This document shows, piece after piece, positions 1 to 8,870 of a DNA stretch of 64,000 nt. Position 1 is the stretch's first letter. Each line of letters begins with the position of its first letter. The DNA comes from Alphaproteobacteria bacterium. Its GTDB lineage: Bacteria; Pseudomonadota; Alphaproteobacteria; Rhizobiales; Xanthobacteraceae. The position numbers and the translations under genes were made by a program. Location: the NCBI GenBank assembly GCA_037200445.1, contig JBBCGH010000001.1, positions 3,100,001-3,164,000 on the forward strand, given 5' to 3'. The notes under the pieces are model-generated. The model searched no databases. It saw only the letters and a program-made list of their open reading frames with translations, and had not been told where the DNA came from.

Positions 1-99
1 TCGACATCGGACACGCCCGTCCTGTGTTGGTTGCAGCTTGGTTCGCAGATCGCACACACACAACCGCAAATGCCCGAATTCGAGAGCTGCGGCTCGCGT

Positions 100-1514
100 T
101 TCCGAAAGGGTGTTGCAAGCGTGCCTGAGCGGACGGTAGGGGCACACCGCGGTTGGGGCACGCAGTCGCTGCCCGAGGCACCGGCGGGCGCGTTCTGACG
201 GGTGGTGAGGGCTTCGGCGGTGGCGGCTGGGGCGCGACCGCGACCGGCTTCGGTTCCTCGCGCCGGACCGGCGCGGGTGGCGATGAAGGCAACATCCAGT
301 AAATGAAAAGCGCCACCGCCGCGAAGCCGAGCGCGATCTTTACCCGCGGGCGCGGGGGCTTAGCCTCAACCTCAATCACCGGCTCCTGGTCGGGCGCGGG
401 CAGTGCCGGGACTTCCGCGACGGGACGCGGCTCGGGCCCCCATGAGCAGCGGCTTTTGTTTCCAGGCCGTGAAACGAAGCTGCTCGGCCTTGTTCCTAGG
501 ATTGCGCCCGAGCGTCCCAAACACCTCGCCCAGCGTGTAGTCCGGCAGCGACGGAAAGATCGTCCAATTCCAATAGGGCGGCCGCCAGGTGTGGATCGGG
601 TGCATTCCCCGGAAGATCAGAAACTGGGTGTCCTCCGGTAGCCTTCGCACTTCGTCGGGCGTCTGCAAGAAGCGTTGGGCCTGTTCCGTCGAGTGGCCCT
701 GCGACCAACTCGTCGAGTCCGAATAGCTCTCGCTGTATCCCTCGCTTGAACCTCGCGAGCGGCCGGATTGCGGCGCGCCACTCGGCGTGCTGGAGGTCTT
801 GGTTCCTTCCAGCCCTGATTGTAGCCGTAGCTCGCTCCGCGCGAGGTCTGCGTGCCGGTCGAATAGCTGTCCGTTTGCACCGTCGCCTCGCCAAAAAGGC
901 GCGAGACATATTGCGCGGTGAACAGATCGCCGACCGCGAAAAACCGCTGGAACGAGTTGTTGACGAAGCTCTCCCACCCGGATCGATAGGCGCGATCGAG
1001 CTGCGACAAGTCCTGCACCACCAGGTGATATTTCAAGCTGTACCCGCGCGAGACGCTGATCTCGTTGAGGATGAAGGTCATCTCGCCGAGATTGGCGAAT
1101 TCGTCGATGACGATGTGACGCCAATGGCGGTGTTGCGGGCCACGCGTCGGCGGCTGCCAGCGCTTGAAGGCCTTGGCGAAAGCGGTAACCGCAAGACGGA
1201 GCCAGCCCCGGTGTGTCCGCGCATACTCGTCCGGGATCACGACGAAATATTTGCCGCTGCCGAGCGCGGCCTGTTTGAGGTCGATGCTGTTTCCGCGCAG
1301 CACCTTCTCATCTGCGGGCTGTCGATCCAGGTGGTGTCCCGCTCGATGCTGCTTAAGACCCCTGACCGCTCCTTGTCCTCGCGGTTGATGATGCCCCGAA
1401 ATCCGCGCGCCACCGTGCCATCGCCCAGGTCGGAATCGATGTAGCCGAAACGAGATCACTCAAGGTCTCGCGCTTGGCGCCGCGATAGGCCTTCGGCATC
1501 GCCCATGCGCGGCC
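100..1514 (-). pseudogene. Degraded TraG/VirD4-type coupling protein gene
   Basis: Remnant of a type IV coupling protein (DNA-pumping ATPase) gene read across several frames. The segment near 1514-1353 carries MPKAY and matches the intact copy at 46748-49504. A second frame, about 1350-800, carries the Walker B-like IDEFANLGEM and SFQRFFAVGDLFTA. A third, about 800-430, carries TPDEVRRLPEDTQF and FRGMHPIHTW. Below about 430 another frame continues with a hydrophobic segment (ALGFAAVALFIYWML) and CPNRGVPLPSAQ, which parallels the C-terminal part of the intact copy. The N-terminal ATP-binding region is absent. At least three frameshifts plus the 5' loss make this a pseudogene. The low-coordinate end is uncertain and may run off the window. 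Confidence 0.88.
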
Positions 1515-1871
1515 GGAGACTTCGAAACCGGGGCTAGCATTGCCGGAAGTAATCCGCGGAGAATCGTTGGCGGGGTAGGGGCGATGGAGGGAGCGCGACT
1601 GGGATCCAACGTTCTCTGAATTTGTAGCAAGAATCTCGCTCGGGGGAGTGCGCCCGGGGTCCAACTGCTGCGCTGAGAACACAGCGGAATTGGCCCCGGT
1701 GGTGCGGTGACGTATGGCCCTCTAGCGACTGGATCATCCAACCCAAGTCCGCTCCCAAGTCCGCTCCCAAGCGGACATCGCGCGCACGTGGGCCACAAGG
1801 AGACAATCGGCAACAAACAGCGAGGTGGAATGACACGTCAGAGATGACGAGGCCGCCGACTGGGGCGGCCC
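1515..1871. other. Intergenic decay region with a short tandem repeat
   Basis: I see no convincing gene here. A 12-bp unit (AAGTCCGCTCCC) is repeated twice in tandem at 1745-1768 with a partial third copy. The region separates two gene remnants, so it is probably degraded DNA. Confidence 0.5.
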
Positions 1872-2046
1872 GCGCTCGGGGCGAACGCCTGCATGATCGG
1901 CCGCGCTACGCTCTACGGCCTCGGTGCGGGCGGACCGGCGCGCGCCGCACCACGATCGACATTTTCCGCGGCAAGTTCGACACCACAATGATCCTCGCCG
2001 GTGTCGACGACGCAAAGAAGATCGATCACCGCACGATCGCGAGCGA
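1872..2046 (+). pseudogene. Fragment of an FMN-dependent alpha-hydroxy-acid oxidase gene (C-terminal region)
   Basis: In one frame from 1872 the sequence reads ALGANACMIGRATLYGLGAG. That is the conserved FMN-binding end of the lactate/glycolate oxidase (LldD-like) family, normally of the form GADAVLIGRPYLYGLAAGG. The next conserved stretch, IDIFRGKFDTTMILAG followed by DHRTI, continues in a different frame. The fragment therefore carries a frameshift and lacks the N-terminal three quarters of the barrel. It is a non-functional remnant, probably of chromosomal origin. Confidence 0.72.
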
Positions 2047-2192
2047 ACTGCCGGGGCGAGTTCGCGACGCGAAACTAGCAACCGCCTCCCGCAAACCCGG
2101 TATCGGGTTCGGGTTGCCGATAGGCCTCTCAGGGTCGATCCTGACGCTGCCGCCAAATCCTGGCCTGAAAAAACCCAGTGGATACATGGTCG

Positions 2193-3086
2193 ATGATGAT
2201 GAACGCATTCCGGTTGCTCCTGGTTCTCGCGATCACCGCAGTAGGCGCCGCTCTCCTACCGGATCTTGCCGCGGCCGCGAAAGCCGGCGGCTCCAAGCCG
2301 AACCGGATCAAGATCGAGTACGTCGCTCCGAAGAACCCGGTGCATCAACCGATCTACGACCGGCTGAAGCAAGCCCGCTTCCTCGAAAAAGCGCAGGACT
2401 TCCTCAGCCCGTTCCGGCTGCCGCGGACGCTGCTGATGAAAACTGTGGGCTGCGACGGCGAGTCCAACGCCTGGTACGAGAATGACGCGATCACGCTCTG
2501 CTACGAGTATGTTGAGGAGATCTCGAAGAACGCGCCGACGGAAACCACGCTAGCCGGCGTCACGCCGGTTGATGCACTGATTGCACCCGTGTTCGACACC
2601 ACGCTGCATGAATTCGGCCACGCGATCTTCGAGATCCTGAAGATTCCGGTGTTCGGGCGCGAGGAAGACGCCGCCGATCAGGTCGCGGCCTACATCGCGC
2701 TGCAGCTCGGCAAGGACCAGGCGCGCCGGCAAATCGCGGGCGTCGCCTACGCCTACATTACGGAAGCCAAGGCCGAAGCGAAAACGACGCCCAAGCTGGA
2801 GCGGTTCGCCAACGAGCACGGCACGCCCGCGCAACGCTTCTACAATGTGCTGTGCATCGCCTACGGCGCCGATCCCAAGCTGTTCGGCGACCTCGTGGAA
2901 AAGGGATACCTGCCAAAGGACCGGTCCGAAGGCTGTGAGGACGAATACCAGCAGGCCGCGTTTGCCTTCAGGACACTGATCGGCCCGCATCTCGACCGCA
3001 AGCTCGCCCAGAAGGTTCTCAAGAAGAATTGGCTGCCGCCGCCAACCGCGCGAATATCCTATCGCCCCGCCTCCAGGCCGCCTTGA
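2193..3086 (+). CDS. DUF4344-type putative exported metallopeptidase
   Basis: A 297-residue protein with an N-terminal hydrophobic signal segment (about residues 4-28), so probably exported. The motif HEFGH at residues 139-143 is the HExxH zinc site of metallopeptidases. It lies in a region typical of DUF4344 proteins, which are common in Bradyrhizobiaceae, and a further acidic helix (EEDAADQ) follows as expected. Three ATG codons lie in a row at 2193-2201; any could be the start, and a GTG at 2178 is also in frame. Family assignment is good; the substrate is unknown. Confidence 0.85.
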   Translation: MMMNAFRLLLVLAITAVGAALLPDLAAAAKAGGSKPNRIKIEYVAPKNPVHQPIYDRLKQARFLEKAQDFLSPFRLPRTLLMKTVGCDGESNAWYENDAITLCYEYVEEISKNAPTETTLAGVTPVDALIAPVFDTTLHEFGHAIFEILKIPVFGREEDAADQVAAYIALQLGKDQARRQIAGVAYAYITEAKAEAKTTPKLERFANEHGTPAQRFYNVLCIAYGADPKLFGDLVEKGYLPKDRSEGCEDEYQQAAFAFRTLIGPHLDRKLAQKVLKKNWLPPPTARISYRPASRPP

Positions 3087-3239
3087 TAACCGCGGCGCGA
3101 TCGTGCTGCAGCCACGCGGGCGCTCTTTGGCGTCAAAATACTGGTCATAGGTTTACTTATCGATACATCGATCTACTTGCGACGAAAGCGGGGTGCTGGA
3201 CAATCACGCGGGGATTGGGATTACAGAGAAAGGGACCGT

Positions 3240-3611
3240 ATGTCGTACCGAAGCCTCATTGCCAGCCTTGCGGCTGGGCTTCTTGTGATCGCAAGCATGG
3301 CCACTGAGGCCGATGCACGAGGCGGTGCCCGTGCCGGCGGCGCCCGTGCCGGTGGCGTCCATGCAGCCGGCGTTCGTGGTGGTGCCGTTCGCGCCGGTGG
3401 AGTTCACGCGGGTGGAGCTTACCGTGGCGGCGCCTACCGCGGCGCTGCCGTCTATCGCGGCGGCGCTTATCGGGGCGGCGCCTATGTGGGCCGTGGCGTT
3501 GGCGCCGCTGCCGTTGGCGCCGCTGCCGTTGGGGCCGCCGCCTACGGTGCTACCGCATATCCATATTACAACAGGCAGTGTGGATATGCCCCGTATCCGC
3601 CCTGCTACTGA
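3240..3611 (+). CDS. Small exported glycine/alanine-rich repeat protein
   Basis: A 123-residue protein. The ATG at 3240 is chosen because an AGAAAGGG ribosome-binding site lies just upstream and residues 1-27 form a clear Sec signal ending in ADA. The mature part is built of short Gly-Ala-Val/Tyr repeats (ARAGG, GVHAGG, AYRGGAYRG, VGAAAVGAA) and ends in a Tyr/Cys/Pro tail (NRQCGYAPYPPCY). Such low-complexity exported proteins are frequent in Bradyrhizobium; no function is established. Cell-surface or periplasmic location is inferred. Confidence 0.75.
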   Translation: MSYRSLIASLAAGLLVIASMATEADARGGARAGGARAGGVHAAGVRGGAVRAGGVHAGGAYRGGAYRGAAVYRGGAYRGGAYVGRGVGAAAVGAAAVGAAAYGATAYPYYNRQCGYAPYPPCY

Positions 3612-3651
3612 GCTCGGGTCGCGATGCTCCGGCCCGCGCCACTGAAATCAA

Positions 3652-3676
3652 AGCCCCGCTGTTGATCAGCGGGGCT
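3652..3676 (+). terminator. Hairpin terminator after the glycine-rich gene
   Basis: A perfect inverted repeat with arms AGCCCCGCT and AGCGGGGCT lies 40 bases after the stop of the preceding gene. It is a strong GC stem with no U-tract, so termination activity is inferred. Confidence 0.55.
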
Positions 3677-4007
3677 TGCGAGCACCAAACGTCAAGTCCG
3701 GAAATCCGCCCGCACTGCGTTGATTGGCGGCCCGTCGGGTCAGATTAGGTAATAACCGGACCCCGGTTCCTTCGATGTGCCGTCGTAACGGCGTACGACG
3801 CGCTGACGATAACGTGCGGTGGCAGTAGTGGACCTCGGGAGCTGTCAATGGATTGGGTATTGGCGACCGCAAAGACCGTCATGGTGGTCAGTCTCGTCGG
3901 GTTTTAGTTTTGTCATTCTCTGTGGTTGGCAGCACACGCGAACCTGACTTCGTTGCAAATTCGCGAGGCATGTCGAGCAGCACCACACACGGTCCGACGC
4001 ATTAACG
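3677..4007. other. Intergenic region
   Basis: I see no coding signal. It probably holds the promoter of the ribbon-helix-helix gene at 4008, but no clear -35/-10 pair stands out. Confidence 0.4.
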
Positions 4008-4286
4008 ATGAACTCGCCGATCAATAAACGGTCTGTCATCCTGCACACCCACAAGACCAGCGTGTCTCTGGAGCAGCCGTTTTGGCTCGCACTCAAATCA
4101 ATTGCTGCCGAGAGGAACGTCCCGCTTTATCGCCTCATCTCGGAGATTGATGAAAGCAGGCAGCACGGGAACCTCTCTTCCGCGCTGCGGCTGTTCGTGC
4201 TTGCGAAGTATGGTCTGGAGGCCATTGATCCCAGCGCATCGCACCACGGCTCCGATAAGCTCCTGCGAAAAGCGCCAGCGCCGTAG
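4008..4286 (+). CDS. Ribbon-helix-helix domain protein
   Basis: A 92-residue protein of the RHH_4 type: a basic N-terminal strand (NKRSVILHTHKTSVSLEQPFW), then ALKSIAAERNVPLYRLISEID and a second helix with SSALRLFVLAKY. This is the usual full length for the family. Members bind DNA as dimers through the beta-ribbon, so a regulatory role is likely but the target is unknown. It stands alone on the plus strand. Confidence 0.85.
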   Translation: MNSPINKRSVILHTHKTSVSLEQPFWLALKSIAAERNVPLYRLISEIDESRQHGNLSSALRLFVLAKYGLEAIDPSASHHGSDKLLRKAPAP

Positions 4287-4372
4287 CGCGGCCACCATCG
4301 GTCAAACAAGCTCGGTGACATGCGGCGCCATTCACGCGTGATGAGGCCGGACGCCTAACATCAAGCCGTTCC

Positions 4373-4543
4373 TTAGCGTGAACCCGCTTTGGGAGAGCAG
4401 CTATAGACCATGCTGACAGAGTTCTCGAGCAGGACTTTTTGGTGTGCTTGTGCCGCGGCTTCGCAAGCCTGGGGAGTATCATACTCGGCGACGACGGTGT
4501 GATTTACTCCCGTCAGCATCGTTATCAGCAATATCGTTGTCAT
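4373..4543 (-). CDS. Small hypothetical protein, possibly exported
   Basis: A 56-residue ORF starting MTTILLITMLTG. The start at 4543 is supported by an AAGGAG ribosome-binding site about nine bases upstream. A short hydrophobic N-terminus is followed by VAEYDTPQACEAAAQAH and two cysteines, resembling the small exported or periplasmic proteins annotated as hypothetical in Bradyrhizobium. In-frame extension upstream is possible but looks non-coding. Confidence 0.6.
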   Translation of the reverse strand: MTTILLITMLTGVNHTVVAEYDTPQACEAAAQAHQKVLLENSVSMVYSCSPKAGSR

Positions 4544-4813
4544 TTCCAAGCTCTCCTTGCCCCTGAAGATGTCGAAAAGGTTGAGATAATGCGCACGGCT
4601 GCCGCCTCGAGTGCTGGTGACCGGTGTTACAGAGCCCGGCGCTTCGCTGGTGCCTGGGGCACAGTAGGGAAGTCGCGCGCGCCGGCAACAGCGCGTTCGT
4701 CTCTTGGCTATGTACCAACGGGTAAAGCTTCCTCGCTCATCAGCCAAGAACGGCCGCTAGAACTGGCGCTGGACTAAAAGCATTTTCTCCGGTGTGGACC
4801 GTCGGATCACTGA

Positions 4814-6091
4814 TCACCACGGCGGCCTTGTGCTCCAGCTTGAGGGGTCTGCGCCCATCTTCTCGCCCAGATCGACGAGATTGTTCATCGTCTCCTTCGC
4901 GAAGGTGCCTCCGACCGGCGCCGCCCAGTCGTCCGGAATCGAAACGACGTAGACTTCTATGTCCGCCTTGCGCTTGAGCCTTGCGATCTCCGCCATTGCG
5001 TAGAGATGCCGCAGCGCAATCGCCGTCGATGCGCGGGTGCCCGTTTCCAGGCTTCGCCGAACAACAGCGGGCCAGTTCGGCTCCGTCAGCTCGGGCCGTG
5101 GGCGAAATTGGTTGTTGAAGATGATCCACATGCGGATTTTCGGAATCGGCACGTCCGGATAGGCCTTCTGCCACATTGCCGGAAGCTTGTCGTCCTCGTC
5201 TCCGCGTCCGCCATACAGGATATTTCCGGTCACTCCACCGTCGACATAGAGCGTCCCGTCGATGATCCGGAACGGGAAGACGCCGGGCACACCGGCCGAG
5301 GCGAGCATGATGTTGCTGAAGCGATCCAGATCGCCCGACTCGACCGCGCGCTGCGCTTCCGTCACCAGATTGAACACACGCGACGTGCCCTCATCGAGGT
5401 TGGTCGTGTTGACAACGAGGATGCGGCCGCCGGCGCCTGCTGCTGCGATCCGGCGCAGCACGTCGATGGTGATCTGGCGGCGGACCTCGCGTTCCAGGCC
5501 CGGTATCGCCGCAAAGGAAACGTTGTCGGGCAGGAAGTACAGAGGCCCGCGTTTCTTCACCCAGTCCGGGTGCGGGCTGCGGAACAGGCTCACCAGATGA
5601 TCGATGGACTCGGCGTCGCCCAGGAAGGCGAACGGCGCAATCAGGGTCCCGGCGCTGACCCCGGTCACGACATCGAATTCGGGCTTGGCGAGTGGATGCG
5701 CAGGCGGGACCTTTAGCCACCCTTTGAGTAACCCGGCGCCGAAGGCGCCGTAATCGCCGCCACTTGAAACAACCAGGAAATTGATGACCGGCGGCTTTTC
5801 TCGCTCGCCCGCGAGATACTTGTCGTATTCGGCCTTGGTGCGCTTCATCAATTGGCTATAGATGCCGCGCAGTTCGATTTCGGACTGCGCGTCGCTGGCG
5901 CCGCGCAGCTTCAGGAGATCCTGTTGAGCGACGGCTGGGCGGTTCTGACGCTCGCCTCCCGTCAGTTCGACAAAGCTGGTAACCAGCCACGCAACGAGCG
6001 GGGGTATGATCAGGGCAGCGCCGAGAAGCGACGCCAGGATCCAGACAACGAGAGATGTTCTCTTCGACTTCGCCGACACTTCAGCCTCCAT
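4814..6091 (-). CDS. Patatin-like phospholipase, membrane anchored
   Basis: A 425-residue protein with one N-terminal membrane segment (about residues 13-40). The patatin catalytic features are all present: the glycine-rich oxyanion loop SSGGDYGAFGAG (109-120), the nucleophile elbow GVSAG (144-148, Ser146), and the second catalytic residue in DGG (284-286). It would hydrolyse lipid acyl esters at the membrane. The ATG at 6091 lies 25 bases after the stop of the DUF2254 gene on the same strand, so the two probably form an operon. Substrate is unknown. Confidence 0.92.
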   Translation of the reverse strand: MEAEVSAKSKRTSLVVWILASLLGAALIIPPLVAWLVTSFVELTGGERQNRPAVAQQDLLKLRGASDAQSEIELRGIYSQLMKRTKAEYDKYLAGEREKPPVINFLVVSSGGDYGAFGAGLLKGWLKVPPAHPLAKPEFDVVTGVSAGTLIAPFAFLGDAESIDHLVSLFRSPHPDWVKKRGPLYFLPDNVSFAAIPGLEREVRRQITIDVLRRIAAAGAGGRILVVNTTNLDEGTSRVFNLVTEAQRAVESGDLDRFSNIMLASAGVPGVFPFRIIDGTLYVDGGVTGNILYGGRGDEDDKLPAMWQKAYPDVPIPKIRMWIIFNNQFRPRPELTEPNWPAVVRRSLETGTRASTAIALRHLYAMAEIARLKRKADIEVYVVSIPDDWAAPVGGTFAKETMNNLVDLGEKMGADPSSWSTRPPW

Positions 6092-6116
6092 GGCCGTGCC
6101 GCTTCAGGAAGGTCTC

Positions 6117-7403
6117 CTAGCCAGCCCGTTTGCGAGAGAGACCCAAACCCTGGCGATCCTCCTGGCTCGCAACCAGGCGATCTTCGGCATCGAGCTGCGA
6201 GCGGGAAATCCCGGCATCGAGCTGCTTCATGTAGGCGCGCAGGGTCGCGGTTCGCGTTTCATCCGCAGCAGCGTCGGTGATCGACGACAGCGCGGAACGC
6301 AACCGGCGCATGACCTGAACCGAGCCGGTGCCGTATTGGCGGATCTCATCGAACGAAAGACGCAGGTAGTCTTCCCACGTCGGCATTGGGAACATGACCC
6401 GCAGCGCGCCGCGCGCGTCGGCAATGTAGCCCGCCTCCAGCTCTTTTTTTGCGAGCCGGCGCAGAATGTCCTCGATCTGGTCGATCGCCTGAACCGCCGT
6501 GGTCGGATCGTTGATCGCCGCGGACAGCGCCTTGATGGCAATGTCGACCAGAAGCCGCAGCGCATATTTCGGATCTTGCTCGAAGGTGCGTTGCCGATCG
6601 AGCGCGATCGTGGCCAGCAGTTGCTGTTCAGGGATGCGCGCCCTGGCGCCGCGAACGTTCATCAGCAGCGTGTCGTCCGAAAGCGTATCGCCGACCGCGC
6701 ACACCACCTCGATGACCGCGCCCGCCCGCTCCGCCATCCGCACGAGAGCCGTCGTATCGAGCCTCGCTATGGTGCGCGGCTCGCCGGAGTACCGGATCGC
6801 CTGCGTGACCGCCTCCCTGCGGGCATTGTCTGCAAGATCGATCAAGGTCTTGCGCGCGACATGCGGCGCATCCGCCTGCGAATACATCTCGACGATGACG
6901 GCCCGGCCCTTCGTCCCGATCAGGTGCAGCGTATTGGTGATCTGCAGGTCCGACAAACCGCGGATCAGCAAGGTGAAGAAATAGGTGCTGGTGATCAAAA
7001 GGATCACGACCACCGTACAGGAGACAAGCGGCACGGAACCGCTTCCGCCCCGGTCGATCCAGGCCATCATCCAAAGCGAATAAACGAACGTTGCGATGAA
7101 CACGCCCAGCGCATGAAAGACCCGCGGGTTGCTGGCGAACCACAACGCCAGCCGCGGCGAGTAGGCAATCGCGTTGAACTGCACCGTGATGTAGGCGATC
7201 GAGAATATGATGGCGGTCAGCGACATCATCCCTGAGGAGATGGCGCCAAGGGTCACAAGCGCCGAGTTGGGCTGAAGACCGCCGAAATTATGCGGGAAAT
7301 AGGCCAGCTCGATTCGTGGAAGCGTAAAGCCCGCCACAAAGGCCGCAGTCACGTAGATCATCGGGATGAGATAGGTCATGCCCTCTGCGCGCGTGCTTTT
7401 CAC
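6117..7403 (-). CDS. DUF2254 family integral membrane protein
   Basis: A 428-residue protein with several hydrophobic segments in the first about 160 residues (YLIPMIYVTAAFVAGF; ALVTLGAISSGMMSLTAIIF; a third and fourth near GVFIATFVYS and CTVVVILLITSTYF). A soluble C-terminal half carries the DUF2254 signature LSAAINDPTTAVQAID. Length is normal for the family. The function is not established in general. It lies immediately upstream of the patatin gene, suggesting a joint role at the inner membrane. A downstream ATG at 7379 is an alternative start. Confidence 0.9.
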   Translation of the reverse strand: MKSTRAEGMTYLIPMIYVTAAFVAGFTLPRIELAYFPHNFGGLQPNSALVTLGAISSGMMSLTAIIFSIAYITVQFNAIAYSPRLALWFASNPRVFHALGVFIATFVYSLWMMAWIDRGGSGSVPLVSCTVVVILLITSTYFFTLLIRGLSDLQITNTLHLIGTKGRAVIVEMYSQADAPHVARKTLIDLADNARREAVTQAIRYSGEPRTIARLDTTALVRMAERAGAVIEVVCAVGDTLSDDTLLMNVRGARARIPEQQLLATIALDRQRTFEQDPKYALRLLVDIAIKALSAAINDPTTAVQAIDQIEDILRRLAKKELEAGYIADARGALRVMFPMPTWEDYLRLSFDEIRQYGTGSVQVMRRLRSALSSITDAAADETRTATLRAYMKQLDAGISRSQLDAEDRLVASQEDRQGLGLSRKRAG

Positions 7404-7680
7404 GAACTGAGCGAATCACTGCCGGCCGGACGCGATCCTCAAAGGATGCCGAGGCCTTACCGAACTACCAGTTCAGGCGATTATATTTTCGCAACGTAAG
7501 CCGCCTACTATCCTTTAGCACACGGCCGAAACACCAAAGGGAGTCGTGGCGGTACGATGTTACGCAGTGGCTACTTCTCGTCGATAGCGCAGGCGTCAGC
7601 TGACCGGGCCGCCCCAAGCACGTGCTTGTCTCGCCGCTTCGTACAAAGGGGCAGCGTGTCTGCCATGACGCCAGCGCCGC

Positions 7681-8370
7681 TTATGTGCGAAGCTCCTGAT
7701 TCTGCAGCGTGACCAATCTTGCAAGCAGCGTGGCGGGGAACAGCTGACCAATCACCGCTTCCAGGTTACAGAGGCTTCGCGCCAATGGATGAACCGGGAC
7801 AATATCGCCGTAACCGGTCGAGGTGAGAGTGACGAAGCTCAGGTAAATGATCGAGTTAACGAGCTTCGGCTCCTCTTCAAACACAATGCCCTTGAACGAG
7901 GACGGAATTGTCAGGCCGACGAATGCGAACAAGGTCGCGAAGGTCAGCGCGATGAGCAGGTACAGCAGTATCGCTCCAATGATGCGATGATAAGTTACGA
8001 GTCCTCGCCTGAAGACGGCCCCGGCAATCACGGTGCCCAATGTGAGCGAGACTACCAGCCATCCTCCCGCGATCAGATAGAGATCAAGAGGCCAAGGTGG
8101 GTGATTTATCCGCCAGAAGAAAACGCACGCGTTGGCAACGAAAGCGATCGCCATCAAGGTCAAGGCTACGGTGCTGGTGGAGATGATGAGCATCCCACCA
8201 ATGATCGCCAGCAGTCCTGCAACGGCTAACCCTTGAAATACAAGATGCCCTGCGGCCTGCAATGGCGCCAACACGAACAGCATCAAGATCAGCAGGGCCG
8301 TCAGCAATGTGAGGAGCCAATCGCCGTAGCGGTCGCGAAGGTTTTTCAGTTCTTCCGTTGCAGCGTTCAT
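7681..8370 (-). CDS. Two-pore-helix potassium channel family protein
   Basis: A 229-residue integral membrane protein. Six hydrophobic segments precede a pore loop with the selectivity-filter motif TSTGYGD (residues 183-189), the hallmark of the Ion_trans_2 family. The filter is followed by a final membrane helix (SLCNLEAVIGQLFPATLLARL). There is no RCK/TrkA-N regulatory domain. It would conduct K+ across the inner membrane. Another K+ channel is encoded at 51126-51848 but is not closely similar. Confidence 0.88.
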   Translation of the reverse strand: MNAATEELKNLRDRYGDWLLTLLTALLILMLFVLAPLQAAGHLVFQGLAVAGLLAIIGGMLIISTSTVALTLMAIAFVANACVFFWRINHPPWPLDLYLIAGGWLVVSLTLGTVIAGAVFRRGLVTYHRIIGAILLYLLIALTFATLFAFVGLTIPSSFKGIVFEEEPKLVNSIIYLSFVTLTSTGYGDIVPVHPLARSLCNLEAVIGQLFPATLLARLVTLQNQELRT

Positions 8371-8604
8371 GCGGCGTCCTCCAGCCTTTGAGGGAGAGGA
8401 CAGTGTGCCACGCGATCAGGCGCGCGCGCGGTACTCGAATAGCGCTCGCCGCGGTTCTCAAGCGGCAGACTTCGACTGAAGTATCACCGACCCATCCGAA
8501 TTGGGGACACCGCGATCCGATGAAAGGTTGGGTGCGCTGCAGCCGCGATTGTAGCTTTCCCCCCGCCTCTCGGCGCCTCGGCGCTCCAGCACAGGTGGGG
8601 AAGC

Positions 8605-8859
8605 ATGGTTGTGACCAGGGCGCTCATGGCGGCCGCATTGGTATGCGCGGTAAACGAAGCGATGGCGGAGGAATTCGACCGCCAGAAAATACTTGAGATG
8701 CTGCCCTGCAGGTCCGCAGCGCTTCGAATGTGCGACCGCTCTCAGGGAATTACAGCCGCTGCCCTTTGGAGGTGCGGTGCAACGCTAGCGGAGCGCCATA
8801 ATGAAGTGAGTCAGCGCTGCGTAGCCGTGCTCAAGCGCTACGGTCAGCTATCGCATTAG
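8605..8859 (+). CDS. Small exported cysteine-containing protein
   Basis: An 84-residue protein with a signal peptide (TRALMAAALVCAVNEAMA, cleavage likely near residue 21) and three to four mature cysteines (LPCRSAALRMCDR; LWRCGATL; QRCVAVL) in a helical arrangement. AGGTGGGG upstream of the ATG at 8605 serves as ribosome-binding site. The spacing of Cys pairs resembles small periplasmic proteins of rhizobia; no function is known. Its stop overlaps the region of the carbonic anhydrase start, so co-transcription is likely. Confidence 0.75.
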   Translation: MVVTRALMAAALVCAVNEAMAEEFDRQKILEMLPCRSAALRMCDRSQGITAAALWRCGATLAERHNEVSQRCVAVLKRYGQLSH

Positions 8860-8870
8860 TGCTCGGTCCG

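Noticed and set aside
1745-1775. 12-bp tandem repeat as a CRISPR-like or iteron array.
   Set aside because: Only two full copies and a partial one, without spacers; too little for an array or origin.
1844-2177. Plus-strand open frame across the left decay region.
   Set aside because: Most of it is explained as the out-of-frame remnant of an alpha-hydroxy-acid oxidase gene; the rest has no protein-like pattern.
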